Shown here: positions 54,910 to 63,530 of the stretch, piece after piece | How the letters are laid out: every line of letters starts with the position of its first letter | How positions within the stretch are numbered: the first letter of the stretch is position 1 | Assembly: GCA_958295915.1 (NCBI GenBank) | Contig: OY282381.1 | Location: forward strand, 1,634,722-1,698,721 | DNA from: an uncultured Caldilineaceae bacterium | GTDB lineage: Bacteria; Chloroflexota; Anaerolineae; Caldilineales; Caldilineaceae | DNA: 64,000 nt | Reading direction: 5' to 3' | Notes under the pieces: generated by a model | What the model was told of the DNA's origin: nothing | The model's input: the letters and a program-made list of their open reading frames with translations, nothing else | Databases searched by the model: none | Made by a program: the position numbers and the translations under genes

Positions 54910-56064
54910 ATGTCCTCCTTCACGCACTCGATGATCGGCGCCTACGGCCCCTGGGCAGCTACCCTCGCCGGAGAAGGCCCCAATTTTCTCTCGTTCCGCC
55001 ACACCCATTGGACCGATCTGGCTGCCTGGAAACCTGCCGCTCGCCAGCGGTTTCGGGAACGGATCGCGATGCCGGACACAGGCGGCGCCCCAGACGCGCG
55101 GGTAGAGCGGCAATACGAATATGACAGTCTGCGCGTGGAGGAGCTTTCCTGGCAACTCCCCTACGGGCCGCGTACGGAGGCTGTTCTGTTGAAGCCGGCC
55201 GCCGCGCCGGGCCCGCTGCCCGGCGTCCTGGCCTTGCACGATCACGGCGGTCATAAATTCCACGGCTGGCAGAAGATCACCCGCACCCAGGAGGAGCAGA
55301 ATCCGGTCGATATCGAGCACCAGAAGCGGAGCTACGCCGGCCTCGCCTGGGCCAATCGTCTCGCCCAGCGGGGCTATGCCGTACTCGTGCCGGATGCCTT
55401 CGCTTTCGGCAGCCGCCGAATACGCATAGCCGATGTTCCTCCGGCCATTCGCAATGGACTGAACGCGGACGAATCGGACGATCCCGCTTACATCCGGGCC
55501 TACAACCAGTGGGCCGCCGGCCACGAATCGACGATGGCCAAATCCCTGCTTTGCGCCGGCGTCACCTGGCCCGGCGTCTGGTTAGCGGAGGATCTGCGCG
55601 CGCTGGACGTGCTGTGCGCCCGCAGCGATGTGGACGCACAGCGAGTAGGCATTGGTGGGCTGTCCGGTGGGGGTCTGCGCACGGTCTACCTGGCCGGGCT
55701 GGACGATCGCGTGCGTTGCGCGGTCTGTGTGGGGATGATGACCACTTGGCGGGATTGTCTGCTTGACAAGAGCCACACCCACACCTGGATGATCTATGTT
55801 CCCCACCTCCCTACTGAAATGGACTACCCAGAGATTCTGGGGATGCGAGCGCCTCTGCCGACACTTGTGCAGAACAATACGGAGGACCCGCTCTTCACGC
55901 TCGCGGAGATGGAGCGGGCCGACGCCATGCTGAACGAGCTGTATGAGAAGGCCGAGGCAGCCGACCGCTACCGCTGCGCCTACTATGCCGGCGGGCACAA
56001 GTTCGACGCCGAGATGCAGTCGGATGCGTTCTCTTGGTTCGATCGTTGGTTGGCTGGATTTTGA
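54910..56064 (+). CDS. Alpha/beta hydrolase (acetyl-xylan esterase/dienelactone hydrolase-like)
   Basis: This 384-residue cytosolic esterase has the nucleophile elbow GLSGGG, an oxyanion-region sequence LALHDHGGHKFHGW, and candidate acid and base in NTEDPLFT and the C-terminal GGHKFD. The DAFAFGSRRIRI and HTHTWMIYVPHLPTEMDYPE blocks match uncharacterised members often found in sugar-degradation clusters. It leads the 55-64 kb catabolic region. No signal peptide is present. Confidence 0.82.
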   Translation: MSSFTHSMIGAYGPWAATLAGEGPNFLSFRHTHWTDLAAWKPAARQRFRERIAMPDTGGAPDARVERQYEYDSLRVEELSWQLPYGPRTEAVLLKPAAAPGPLPGVLALHDHGGHKFHGWQKITRTQEEQNPVDIEHQKRSYAGLAWANRLAQRGYAVLVPDAFAFGSRRIRIADVPPAIRNGLNADESDDPAYIRAYNQWAAGHESTMAKSLLCAGVTWPGVWLAEDLRALDVLCARSDVDAQRVGIGGLSGGGLRTVYLAGLDDRVRCAVCVGMMTTWRDCLLDKSHTHTWMIYVPHLPTEMDYPEILGMRAPLPTLVQNNTEDPLFTLAEMERADAMLNELYEKAEAADRYRCAYYAGGHKFDAEMQSDAFSWFDRWLAGF

Positions 56065-56086
56065 CACAGAGAGGATCCATGGATAG

Positions 56087-56115
56087 ATTGTGTTGCGCGC
56101 CACTGTAGGGCGCGA
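56087..56115 (+). repeat. Family B repeat before the CehA/McbA gene
   Basis: GATTGTGTTGCGCGCCACTG then TAGGGCGCGA, 23 bp after the esterase stop. Confidence 0.88.
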
Positions 56116-56156
56116 CGCTAACGACCGCGTTAACCGTTACAGCGAGAGACGCTATA

Positions 56157-56189
56157 GTTGCAATGCGCCTCTGCTCGAAAGAGGCGCGA
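56157..56189 (+). repeat. Family A repeat, copy 10, before the CehA/McbA start
   Basis: GTTGCAATGCGCCTCTGCTC then GAAAGAGGCGCGA. An ATG and GGAGG follow at once, the latter being the ribosome site of the next gene. The loop is reversed, as in copies 4 and 9. Confidence 0.8.
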
Positions 56190-56200
56190 TGGAGGTTTCA

Positions 56201-58837
56201 ATGAATCCAGTCTCCCCTAAATTCACGACCGTTGATCTGTCGGCATCCTTCAATGCCCAACGCGCGCAGCTTCCCGAGCCTCTGCGGACACCGGCTTCCA
56301 TTCTGGAAAGGTTGTGTGGCGCGCCGACGAACCCGGCTGTCTTCAGCGGCATCCCTTTCGCGCTGGGTGAAGGTGACGCCAAGGCTGTCATTCTCCTGGA
56401 CACAGAGCCGGTGACCGTCGATCTGGGGGACGCGCAGGCCACATACATTCTCTTCCTGCACGCGGTGGCCGACCGGGTAACCAACTATCAGGACGGCTTT
56501 GCCGACTATGCTCTGGACGGAAATGAGCTTGGCGAGCAGGTGTCCGCCTATATTCTCGAATACGACGACGGGACCACCCACGAAACGACAATTCTGCGCC
56601 GCTTTGCCATCCAGCAGAGCCGTACCATCTGGGGGGGCAGCCCCTTCGAGGCGGCGCCGGCAGAGAAGGCGGCGGTCTTCAACTCAGCGACCGAAGAGAC
56701 GTTACTTGGGAGAACGTCCCGCAACCTCTACGGCCGAGGCGAAACCCGCGCCAGCTCCGGGCGAGAGCAGATGCCGGAGAAGCTGTGGCTGTACGCATTG
56801 GCCAACCCCCATGCGGACAGGCCCATTCGCCGCTTGATTCTAAAGCCGCTGAAAGAACAGTCGGTCATCTACGGCATCAGCTTGACATCCCTGAGCGCAC
56901 ACCCTTTGCGACCTGGTGTGCGCCGTAAACTACGCCTGACCCTGCCGGACGGCGCGCAGCCCAATGCCATCGACGAATATGAGCATATCGCCATCGATTT
57001 GGGCCAGGTCATCTCTGCCAGGGCCGCGCTGGATTATGATCGGGAGCGCTGGCTGGGCCTGCAAGCCAATGTGCAGCCGACCGTCTCCCAACGGGATCTG
57101 ATCGTCGAATACAGCGCGCACCCTGAGGCCCAATTGCACGTGGCCGGCGGCAATGACGAACCAATTGTCTATGATTTGGCGCTTCTCGAAGGGTGTTCGC
57201 GCGCCACTGTGGAGCGCGATAGCCAATCCACGGGCGCCATCGTTGCGGTGGAGCCAGCCCAACGGCTGGTGACGGCGCGCGTGGTGCAGAAGGGGACAAA
57301 CAACCTGACGCCGGTGCGCATTCACTTCCACGGCGCGCACGGTGAATATCTGCCGCCCCGAGGCCGTCACCGCAAAGTCAATCCTTTCTGGTTCGAAGAC
57401 AACTACGGCGAATTCGTCAACAGCCACAACCAATATAGCTACATCGACGGCCACTGTGAGGTGGATCTGCCCCTGGGCGAAGTATATGTGGAGATCACCA
57501 AAGGCTACGAGACTGCGCCAATCCGTAGGCAGGTAACCATCGCAGCGGATACTGAGGAGTTGGTTTTCGAGTTGGAACGAGTTCTGCCCTGGCGGGAAAA
57601 GGGTTGGGTGACCGCGGATACGCACGTCCACTTTCTCAGCCCCTCTACCGCTCTGCTGGAGGGTCAGGCAGAGGACGTGCATGTGGTCAATCTGCTGGCG
57701 AGCCAGTGGGGAGAGATGTACAGCAACGTCAGCGATTTTGACGGCAAGACGACTTTCGGCGCGCGGGAGTTCGGCGGCGATGGCGAATTTCTAGTGCGGG
57801 TCGGAACAGAAAACCGGATGCAGATCCTTGGCCACATCTCTCTGCTGGGTTACCGCGGACAGATGATCCACCCCCTCTGCAGCGGCGGCCCATCGGAGTC
57901 GGCTCTGGGCGATCCCCAGGAGGTGGTGATGGCCGAATGGGCACAGCGCTGCATCGATCAGGGCGGGCTGGTGGTGTTGCCCCATGCGCCCAATCCCCAA
58001 CTGGAACGCGCCGCTGATATCGTCCTTGGCGTGGTTCACGCTATCGAAATGATGACGTTCAATCCCTACAACACACAGATCAATCCCTATGGCCTGGCCG
58101 ACTGGTACCGCTATCTGAATCTGGGCTATCAAGTGCCGGTGGTGGGCGGCTCGGACAAGATGGCTGCTTCGTCCCTGCTGGGAGGCGTGCGCACATATGC
58201 CCATCTGGGAGAACGGGCATTCACCTATGAAAACTGGATGGCCGCGGTGCAGGCAGGCAACACCTTCGTAACTGTTGGCCCTTTGGCGGAGCTGACCGTC
58301 GAGGGCGTTATGCCAGGTGGACAGGTGCATCTACCGGCTGAGGGCGGCGCCGTCGACGTCGAGTGGCGAGTAGAGTCGGTGCGTCTGCCGATCCAACAGG
58401 TGGAGGTGATTCAGGGCGGCCTGGTCGTCGATCAGATAACAGTGAACGACAAAGCGCCCCACAGTGGCGCGCAATGCAACGCTTACAGCGCGTCTGGCAG
58501 CGTGCAGGTGTCCGTCACCAGTTCGTCGTGGATTGCTCTACGGGTGCGGGGCAGTTATCGCGGCGAACAGGGGGAGATCGCAGCCCACACCAGCGCGGTG
58601 CAGGTGTTGCTGGCGACCCGCCCCCTTTTCAGCCAGCCGGACGCGTCCGCGGTGCTGGAGCAGATCGAAGGGGCTATCGCCTATGTGGACACCATCGCCC
58701 CGCGCCCCCAGGCTGCGCGCTTCAGGGAGATGCGGGCTGTGTTGGAATCGGCCCATAACCGGCTCCATCAGCGCATGCACGCGCTTGGGGTCTTTCACAG
58801 ACATACGCCGCTTCATGGGCATGAGGATGAAGCGTGA
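56201..58837 (+). CDS. CehA/McbA-type metallohydrolase (PHP-like) with repeat-encoded segments
   Basis: This 878-residue protein starts at MNPVSPKFTTVDLS, with GGAGG five bases upstream. The N-terminal half has a beta-rich fold. From about residue 468 (WVTADTHVHFLSPSTALL, His-x-His) it is a PHP/CehA-like metal hydrolase, with LGHISLLGYRG, LVVLPHAPNPQLERA and VVGGSDKMAA. Relatives include the carbaryl hydrolases CehA/McbA, while most have unknown substrates. Two stretches are family B repeats read through in frame: EGCSRATVERDSQ (about residues 331-341) and KAPHSGAQCNAYSA (about 752-760). The second repeat lies in the opposite orientation. Activity is likely kept because both are outside the metal-site blocks. 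Confidence 0.83.
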   Translation: MNPVSPKFTTVDLSASFNAQRAQLPEPLRTPASILERLCGAPTNPAVFSGIPFALGEGDAKAVILLDTEPVTVDLGDAQATYILFLHAVADRVTNYQDGFADYALDGNELGEQVSAYILEYDDGTTHETTILRRFAIQQSRTIWGGSPFEAAPAEKAAVFNSATEETLLGRTSRNLYGRGETRASSGREQMPEKLWLYALANPHADRPIRRLILKPLKEQSVIYGISLTSLSAHPLRPGVRRKLRLTLPDGAQPNAIDEYEHIAIDLGQVISARAALDYDRERWLGLQANVQPTVSQRDLIVEYSAHPEAQLHVAGGNDEPIVYDLALLEGCSRATVERDSQSTGAIVAVEPAQRLVTARVVQKGTNNLTPVRIHFHGAHGEYLPPRGRHRKVNPFWFEDNYGEFVNSHNQYSYIDGHCEVDLPLGEVYVEITKGYETAPIRRQVTIAADTEELVFELERVLPWREKGWVTADTHVHFLSPSTALLEGQAEDVHVVNLLASQWGEMYSNVSDFDGKTTFGAREFGGDGEFLVRVGTENRMQILGHISLLGYRGQMIHPLCSGGPSESALGDPQEVVMAEWAQRCIDQGGLVVLPHAPNPQLERAADIVLGVVHAIEMMTFNPYNTQINPYGLADWYRYLNLGYQVPVVGGSDKMAASSLLGGVRTYAHLGERAFTYENWMAAVQAGNTFVTVGPLAELTVEGVMPGGQVHLPAEGGAVDVEWRVESVRLPIQQVEVIQGGLVVDQITVNDKAPHSGAQCNAYSASGSVQVSVTSSSWIALRVRGSYRGEQGEIAAHTSAVQVLLATRPLFSQPDASAVLEQIEGAIAYVDTIAPRPQAARFREMRAVLESAHNRLHQRMHALGVFHRHTPLHGHEDEA
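57195..57221 (+). repeat. Family B repeat inside the CehA/McbA gene (forward)
   Basis: GTGTTCGCGCGCCACTGTGG then AGCGCGA, translated as CSRATVERD. Confidence 0.8.
58452..58482 (-). repeat. Family B repeat inside the CehA/McbA gene (reverse)
   Basis: AAGCGCCCCACAGTGGCGCG then CAATGCAACGC, translated as KAPHSGAQCNA. It is the complement of the standard element. Confidence 0.8.
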
Positions 58838-59034
58838 AGACGGACAGCAAGCGTTGTTTTGCGCGACACAGCCAGCGTTGACCATAGCCTGCCAATCGAT
58901 CAGGTCTGCGGGACATCTCCAGCTGATGATCTCCCCGCCAAACCTGGGCAACCACAAGGGTTGCTCCTACCAATTAAGGTCGTGGTACAATGCAGGAGCG
59001 AGATACCCAAGACAACAGATACGAGAACAGAATC

Positions 59035-60042
59035 ATGCCTACAATTCGCTGGGGAATCGTTGGTTGCGGGGATGTCTGCGAGGTCAAGAGCGGTCCTGGA
59101 CTGTATAAGGCGGAAAACTCTGCGCTGGTGGCGGTGATGCGGCGCAACCCCGACCTGGCCGCGGACTATGCCCGCCGGCACGCAGTAGCCCGCTGGTACG
59201 ACGACGGCGATGCCCTGATCAATGATCCAGATGTGGACGCGATCTACATTGCCACGCCGCCTAACTCCCACATGGAATATACTTGCAAAGCCGCCCAGGC
59301 CGGCAAACCGGTCTATGTGGAAAAACCTATGGCCCGCACCTTCGACGAATGCCAAGAAATGATCGCGGCGTGCGAAGCCGCCGGTGTGCCCCTGTGGGTG
59401 GCCTACTACCGGCGTCGGCTGCCCAAGTTTCTGAAAGTGCGGGAACTGCTCGAAAAGGGGGCGATTGGCGACGTGCGCTCGGTCTCGATACAGTTCTACC
59501 AGCCGCCGGTGCAACCTTCCCCGACCCACCCGGATCAACGCGGCTGGCGGGTAGAGCCGACGATCGCCGGCGCCGGCCTGTTTCTGGATTTAGGTTCCCA
59601 TATGCTGGATATTCTCGACTACCTACTCGGCCCCATCCGCCGTGTGGAGGGATTCGCCGCCAATCAGGGCGGACACTACGCTGCCGAGGACATTGTCAGC
59701 GGCGGCTTTGAGTTCGAATCCGGCGTGCTGGGGACGGGCACATGGCTGTTCACCAGCTTCGATAGTCTGGACTGGACGGAGATCGAAGGCACAGAAGGCC
59801 GCATCGGCTACGCCTGTTTCGACACCAGACCAGTTGTATTGACGACCACGGCCGGCGCCCAAGAGATCCCGGTCGTTCAGCCGGCCCACGTGCAGCAGCC
59901 TCTCATCCAGACAATTGTGGACGAGCTCAATGGGCGCGGGCGTTGCCCCAGCACAGGCATCAGCGCCGCGCGCGCATCCTGGGTAATGGACCAGTTCCTG
60001 GCGGCATACCGCCAAGGGAAAGATTGTTTTGCGCGCCAATAG
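59035..60042 (+). CDS. Gfo/Idh/MocA-family NAD(P)-dependent oxidoreductase
   Basis: This 335-residue protein starts at MPTIRWGIVGCGDVCEVKSG. The Rossmann fold shows GIVGCGDV, AIYIATPPNSHMEYTC and the family's YVEKPMA (EKP with the substrate-binding Lys). The C-terminal domain has LDLGSHMLDILDYLLG with the conserved Asp/His. It probably oxidises a sugar or inositol derivative; the substrate is unknown. The last four residues and stop (FARQ*) are encoded by a family B repeat, so the natural C-terminus has been replaced. Confidence 0.9.
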   Translation: MPTIRWGIVGCGDVCEVKSGPGLYKAENSALVAVMRRNPDLAADYARRHAVARWYDDGDALINDPDVDAIYIATPPNSHMEYTCKAAQAGKPVYVEKPMARTFDECQEMIAACEAAGVPLWVAYYRRRLPKFLKVRELLEKGAIGDVRSVSIQFYQPPVQPSPTHPDQRGWRVEPTIAGAGLFLDLGSHMLDILDYLLGPIRRVEGFAANQGGHYAAEDIVSGGFEFESGVLGTGTWLFTSFDSLDWTEIEGTEGRIGYACFDTRPVVLTTTAGAQEIPVVQPAHVQQPLIQTIVDELNGRGRCPSTGISAARASWVMDQFLAAYRQGKDCFARQ

Positions 60043-60049
60043 GGCGCGA
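60022..60049 (+). repeat. Family B repeat that encodes the Gfo/Idh stop
   Basis: GATTGTTTTGCGCGCCAATA then GGGCGCGA. The TAG within CCAATAGGG is the stop codon, and the preceding FARQ is repeat-coded. Confidence 0.8.
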
Positions 60050-60159
60050 CATAGTTCGTGAAGTTGGAAACCAGGCGCGCTCCAGACACGCGTAGTGTGC
60101 TCTGGCGCGCGCCGTTGCACTTCTCGCACTGGCCCGATCAGCACGCAAAGGCAGGAAAA

Positions 60160-61215
60160 ATGAAACTCAGCAGTCAAGCCTTCGGCAAAACGAAAACCGG
60201 ACAGACCGTCAGGCAGTTTACTCTCGCCAATGGCTTCGGCGTACAGGTGGATATCCTGGATTATGGCGGGATCATTCGCGCGCTGTGGGCGCCAGACCGC
60301 AACGGACAGTCAGCGGATGTGGCGCTGGGTTTCGACTCCCTGGACGAGTATCTGGCCGGCCATCCGTACTTTGGCGTGCTGGTGGGCCGCTGCGCCAACC
60401 GCATCCGCGGCGCGAGTTTCGAGTTGGATGGCGTGCGCTACCAGCTCGCCCGCAATATCGGACCGAACCATATCCACGGCGGAGAAGGCGGCTTCGACAA
60501 AGTTGTCTGGCGGGCCCAGCCCTTCCACAATGAACGGGCTGTAGGCATCCTCCTTACCCACCACAGCCCGGATGGCGAAGACCTCTACCCCGGCGCCCTC
60601 GATACGGAGGTGACGCTCAGTCTTAATGACGACAACGAACTGCGTATCGACTATCGAGCTACCACTGACGCGCCGACGATTGTCAACCTGACCAATCACA
60701 GCTACTTCAATCTGGCCGGGCAGGGGACGATTCTCAACCACGTAGCCATGATCGACGCGGACGCGTTCACGCCGATGGACAGTTCGCTGATCCCCACGGG
60801 CGCGCTGCAGGACGTGACCGGAACGCCCTTTGACTTTCGTCAGCCCACCGCCATCGGCGCGCGCATCGATGCGGATGACGAGCAGATCCGGCTGGGCGGC
60901 GGCTACGATCATAATTTCGTCCTGAACGGTACCCCTGGCACAGTGCGACTCGCGGCCCGGGTCTCCGAGCCCGCCAGCGGGCGGGTGTTGGAGGTGCTGA
61001 CAAGCCAACCGGGGGTGCAGTTCTACACAGGCAATATGATAGACGCGGCCACCACCGGCAAATATGAACAGGTATATCCCCGGCGCGGTGGATTCTGCCT
61101 GGAAACTCAGCATTTCCCAGATGCGCCCAACCAGCCGAGTTTCCCATCTGTGGTTCTGCGGCCCGGCGAGGAGTACAACCAAGCGACTATTTTCCGCTTT
61201 TCAACGGAATTGTAG
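60160..61215 (+). CDS. galM: Aldose 1-epimerase (galactose mutarotase)
   Basis: This 351-residue enzyme interconverts alpha and beta hexoses. Active-site blocks are complete: VGRCANRIRGASFELDG, NHIHGGEGGFDKVVW (His), NLTNHSYFNLAGQG (His, the general acid) and GVQFYTGN (near the catalytic Glu). The start MKLSSQAFGKTKTGQTVRQF has an AGGAA site. It fits a carbohydrate catabolic cluster, 118 bp after the oxidoreductase. Confidence 0.94.
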   Translation: MKLSSQAFGKTKTGQTVRQFTLANGFGVQVDILDYGGIIRALWAPDRNGQSADVALGFDSLDEYLAGHPYFGVLVGRCANRIRGASFELDGVRYQLARNIGPNHIHGGEGGFDKVVWRAQPFHNERAVGILLTHHSPDGEDLYPGALDTEVTLSLNDDNELRIDYRATTDAPTIVNLTNHSYFNLAGQGTILNHVAMIDADAFTPMDSSLIPTGALQDVTGTPFDFRQPTAIGARIDADDEQIRLGGGYDHNFVLNGTPGTVRLAARVSEPASGRVLEVLTSQPGVQFYTGNMIDAATTGKYEQVYPRRGGFCLETQHFPDAPNQPSFPSVVLRPGEEYNQATIFRFSTEL

Positions 61216-61332
61216 ACGCATAACAGAAGAAAAGGGACGAACAGAAGAACACATCTCACTTCTCTTTTCTCGCTCCTCACTACTCGCACTGGGGGAATGC
61301 CGAATTTACGAAATCTCTCCAAGGAGACAACC

Positions 61333-62130
61333 GTGCTACTCAACCTATCCGGCAAAACAGCCATCATCACCGGCGGCAGCGCGGGCATTGGGTTGGCCTG
61401 CGCCAAGGCGCTTTACGCGGAAGGAGTTAGCGTGCTGATCGCGGCGCGCAATGAGGAGCGGCTGGCCCAGGCGCAGGCCGATATTGACGCGCACGCGAAC
61501 GAAAACGGAGCGGAAGCGCTGGCAGAAAGCGCAGACGTGAGCACCGCGGCCGGGGTCGAACGGGTGGTCGCCCGGGCTCTGTCCGCCTGGGAGCGGGTGG
61601 ACATCCTCATTAACAACGCCGGCTCCGCACCGAGCGGCGATTTCTATCGCCTCAGCGACGACGCCTATCACGGCGCCTGGGATCTGAAGCTGCTCGGGTA
61701 TATGCGCATGGTGCGGGCGGTCGCGCCACAGATGAAAGCTCGGCGGGATGGGCGCATTGTCAATATTGTAGGCGCGGCGGCCCACAACCCCACACCGATA
61801 TTCCTGGCCGGCAGCACAGCCAACGCGGCAATTATCAATTTCACAAAAGGCATTTCCCAAGATTTGGCCCCCTACCGGGTGCGCATCAACGCCATCTCCC
61901 CTGGCCCCGTGAACACCGAACGAGCCAGGCAACTCGCCCGGCAGGAAGCCGCCGCGCAGGAGATCTCCGTGGAGGAGGCCATCGCCCGACGCATCGACTC
62001 TATTCCTCTGGGACGCATGGCCGAAACGGATGAAATCGCGGATATGGCTCTGTTCCTGGCTTCGGATCGGGCAGCCAGCATCACCGGCGCGGACATTCTC
62101 ATCGACGGTGGAGCGACGGCAAGTGTCTGA
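61333..62130 (+). CDS. Divergent short-chain dehydrogenase/reductase lacking the catalytic triad
   Basis: This 265-residue protein starts at GTG 61333, with AAGGAG before it (MLLNLSGKTAIITGGSAGIG). The NAD(P)-binding TGGSAGIG and the NNAG motif are intact. The expected S-x12-Y-x3-K is not present: NIVGAAAH replaces the Ser, and AGSTANAAI places Gly and Asn where Tyr and Lys belong. So it may bind a nucleotide without ordinary hydride chemistry, or use another residue. Similar SDRs with Asn in place of Lys exist (from memory). The MFS gene overlaps its stop. Confidence 0.88.
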   Translation: MLLNLSGKTAIITGGSAGIGLACAKALYAEGVSVLIAARNEERLAQAQADIDAHANENGAEALAESADVSTAAGVERVVARALSAWERVDILINNAGSAPSGDFYRLSDDAYHGAWDLKLLGYMRMVRAVAPQMKARRDGRIVNIVGAAAHNPTPIFLAGSTANAAIINFTKGISQDLAPYRVRINAISPGPVNTERARQLARQEAAAQEISVEEAIARRIDSIPLGRMAETDEIADMALFLASDRAASITGADILIDGGATASV

Positions 62131-63376
62131 GTCGGTCCCGTCGGCTGTCACCCAGGGACCGACAACGCCCCCCGGGGACAACGCCTACCGCTGGTACATT
62201 CTCATCCTGGCCGCCTTGACCCATACCCTCGTCGTGGGCATGCCCATGATGTCGCTACCGGTTCTGTTCGGCGAGATTGCCGCGGATCTGTCCCTTGATC
62301 TGGTGCAGATCGGTTTCGTCTGGGGCGCGTCTGCGCTGTTGGGAATCGGGATGAGCCTGACCGGTGGTGTCATCGGCGACCGCATCGGCGCCAGGCGGAT
62401 GCTGGTGATCGCCTGCCTGCTATCCGGAATTACCGGCGCAACGCGGGCGCTTGCCGGCGGCTACGTCAGCCTGACGGGAACCGTTCTGGTAGCGGGTCTC
62501 TTCCCGATGGCTGTGCCGATGAATGTCCACAAGACCTGCGGCATCTGGTTCTCCGGGCCGCGCTTGGGATTGGCGAATGGCGTCGTCTCCGCAGGCATGG
62601 CCTTCGGATTCCTTCTCGGCTCACTGATCAGCGCAACAGTTCTATCGCCACTGCTGGGGGGCTGGCGCCCTGTGTTGCTGTTCTACGGGGCGCTGGCAGT
62701 GATCGTCAGTGTGCTGTGGGCGTTCACAAAACCTGAGCCATGCGCCAGCAGTGAACCGACCGCCGATTCACCGGCTCAACCTTCCCTGGGCTATTCGATG
62801 CTGCGCGTCGGCCGTCTGCGCAATGTCTGGCTGCTGGGGCTGGCGATGTTCGGGATCGGCGGCGCGATTCAAGGCTCTCTCGGCTATTTGCCCCTGTATC
62901 TGCGCGGGCAGGGTTGGGAGCCGAGAGCGGCGGACAGCGCGCTGGCGAGTTTCCATTTCGCCAGTCTGCTTTTTACAATTCCTCTGGCCCTGCTGTCCGA
63001 TCGGTTGGGTGCGCGCCGTCCGCTGCTATTGGTGGCAGCCTTGATGATCGCAGTCGGCTTCGGCCTCTTGTCCGTCGCTCAGGGGATAGTTGTCTGGCTG
63101 GCCGTCATCTTCGCCGGCAGTATGCGGGACGGGTATATGGCGACGCTGATGACGATGATTATCGAACTGCGCGGCGTAGGCCCGGCCTTTGCCGGCACGG
63201 CCACGGGCCTGATTATGGGCATTTCTCGCATCGGCTCTGTGGTAGCCCCACCCATCGGCAACAGCCTGGAAGCCATTGGGCCGAGTGCGCCGTTTCTCTT
63301 CTGGTCGGCGCTGGCTCTGGTCGGCTGGGCCGCGCTGACAGCCGTGCGCGAGGAGGGTAAGCCGGCGTGCGTTTAG
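62123..63376 (+). CDS. Major facilitator superfamily transporter
   Basis: This 417-residue permease probably starts with GTG 62123, overlapping the SDR stop by 8 bp (MSESVPSAVTQGPTTPPGDN), with GGAG about ten bases upstream. It has twelve hydrophobic segments and motif A in GGVIGDRIGARRMLV. The nearest subfamily seems to be the CynX/NIMT or oxalate:formate type. Translational coupling to the SDR suggests import of the substrate used by this cluster. Confidence 0.87.
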   Translation: MSESVPSAVTQGPTTPPGDNAYRWYILILAALTHTLVVGMPMMSLPVLFGEIAADLSLDLVQIGFVWGASALLGIGMSLTGGVIGDRIGARRMLVIACLLSGITGATRALAGGYVSLTGTVLVAGLFPMAVPMNVHKTCGIWFSGPRLGLANGVVSAGMAFGFLLGSLISATVLSPLLGGWRPVLLFYGALAVIVSVLWAFTKPEPCASSEPTADSPAQPSLGYSMLRVGRLRNVWLLGLAMFGIGGAIQGSLGYLPLYLRGQGWEPRAADSALASFHFASLLFTIPLALLSDRLGARRPLLLVAALMIAVGFGLLSVAQGIVVWLAVIFAGSMRDGYMATLMTMIIELRGVGPAFAGTATGLIMGISRIGSVVAPPIGNSLEAIGPSAPFLFWSALALVGWAALTAVREEGKPACV

Positions 63377-63530
63377 CCGATCTTCTCAGCTGCCTTGCAC
63401 CCATGCGCAGACGACTTGCTGCCTCCAACATCGGTCGCTATACTGGGAATGGGACTGTAGGGAGCGCATCCTTGCATGGTCTCCGTAACAGAACGATTCC
63501 ACAGATTCTATTTTGACCATAGGAGATCAA

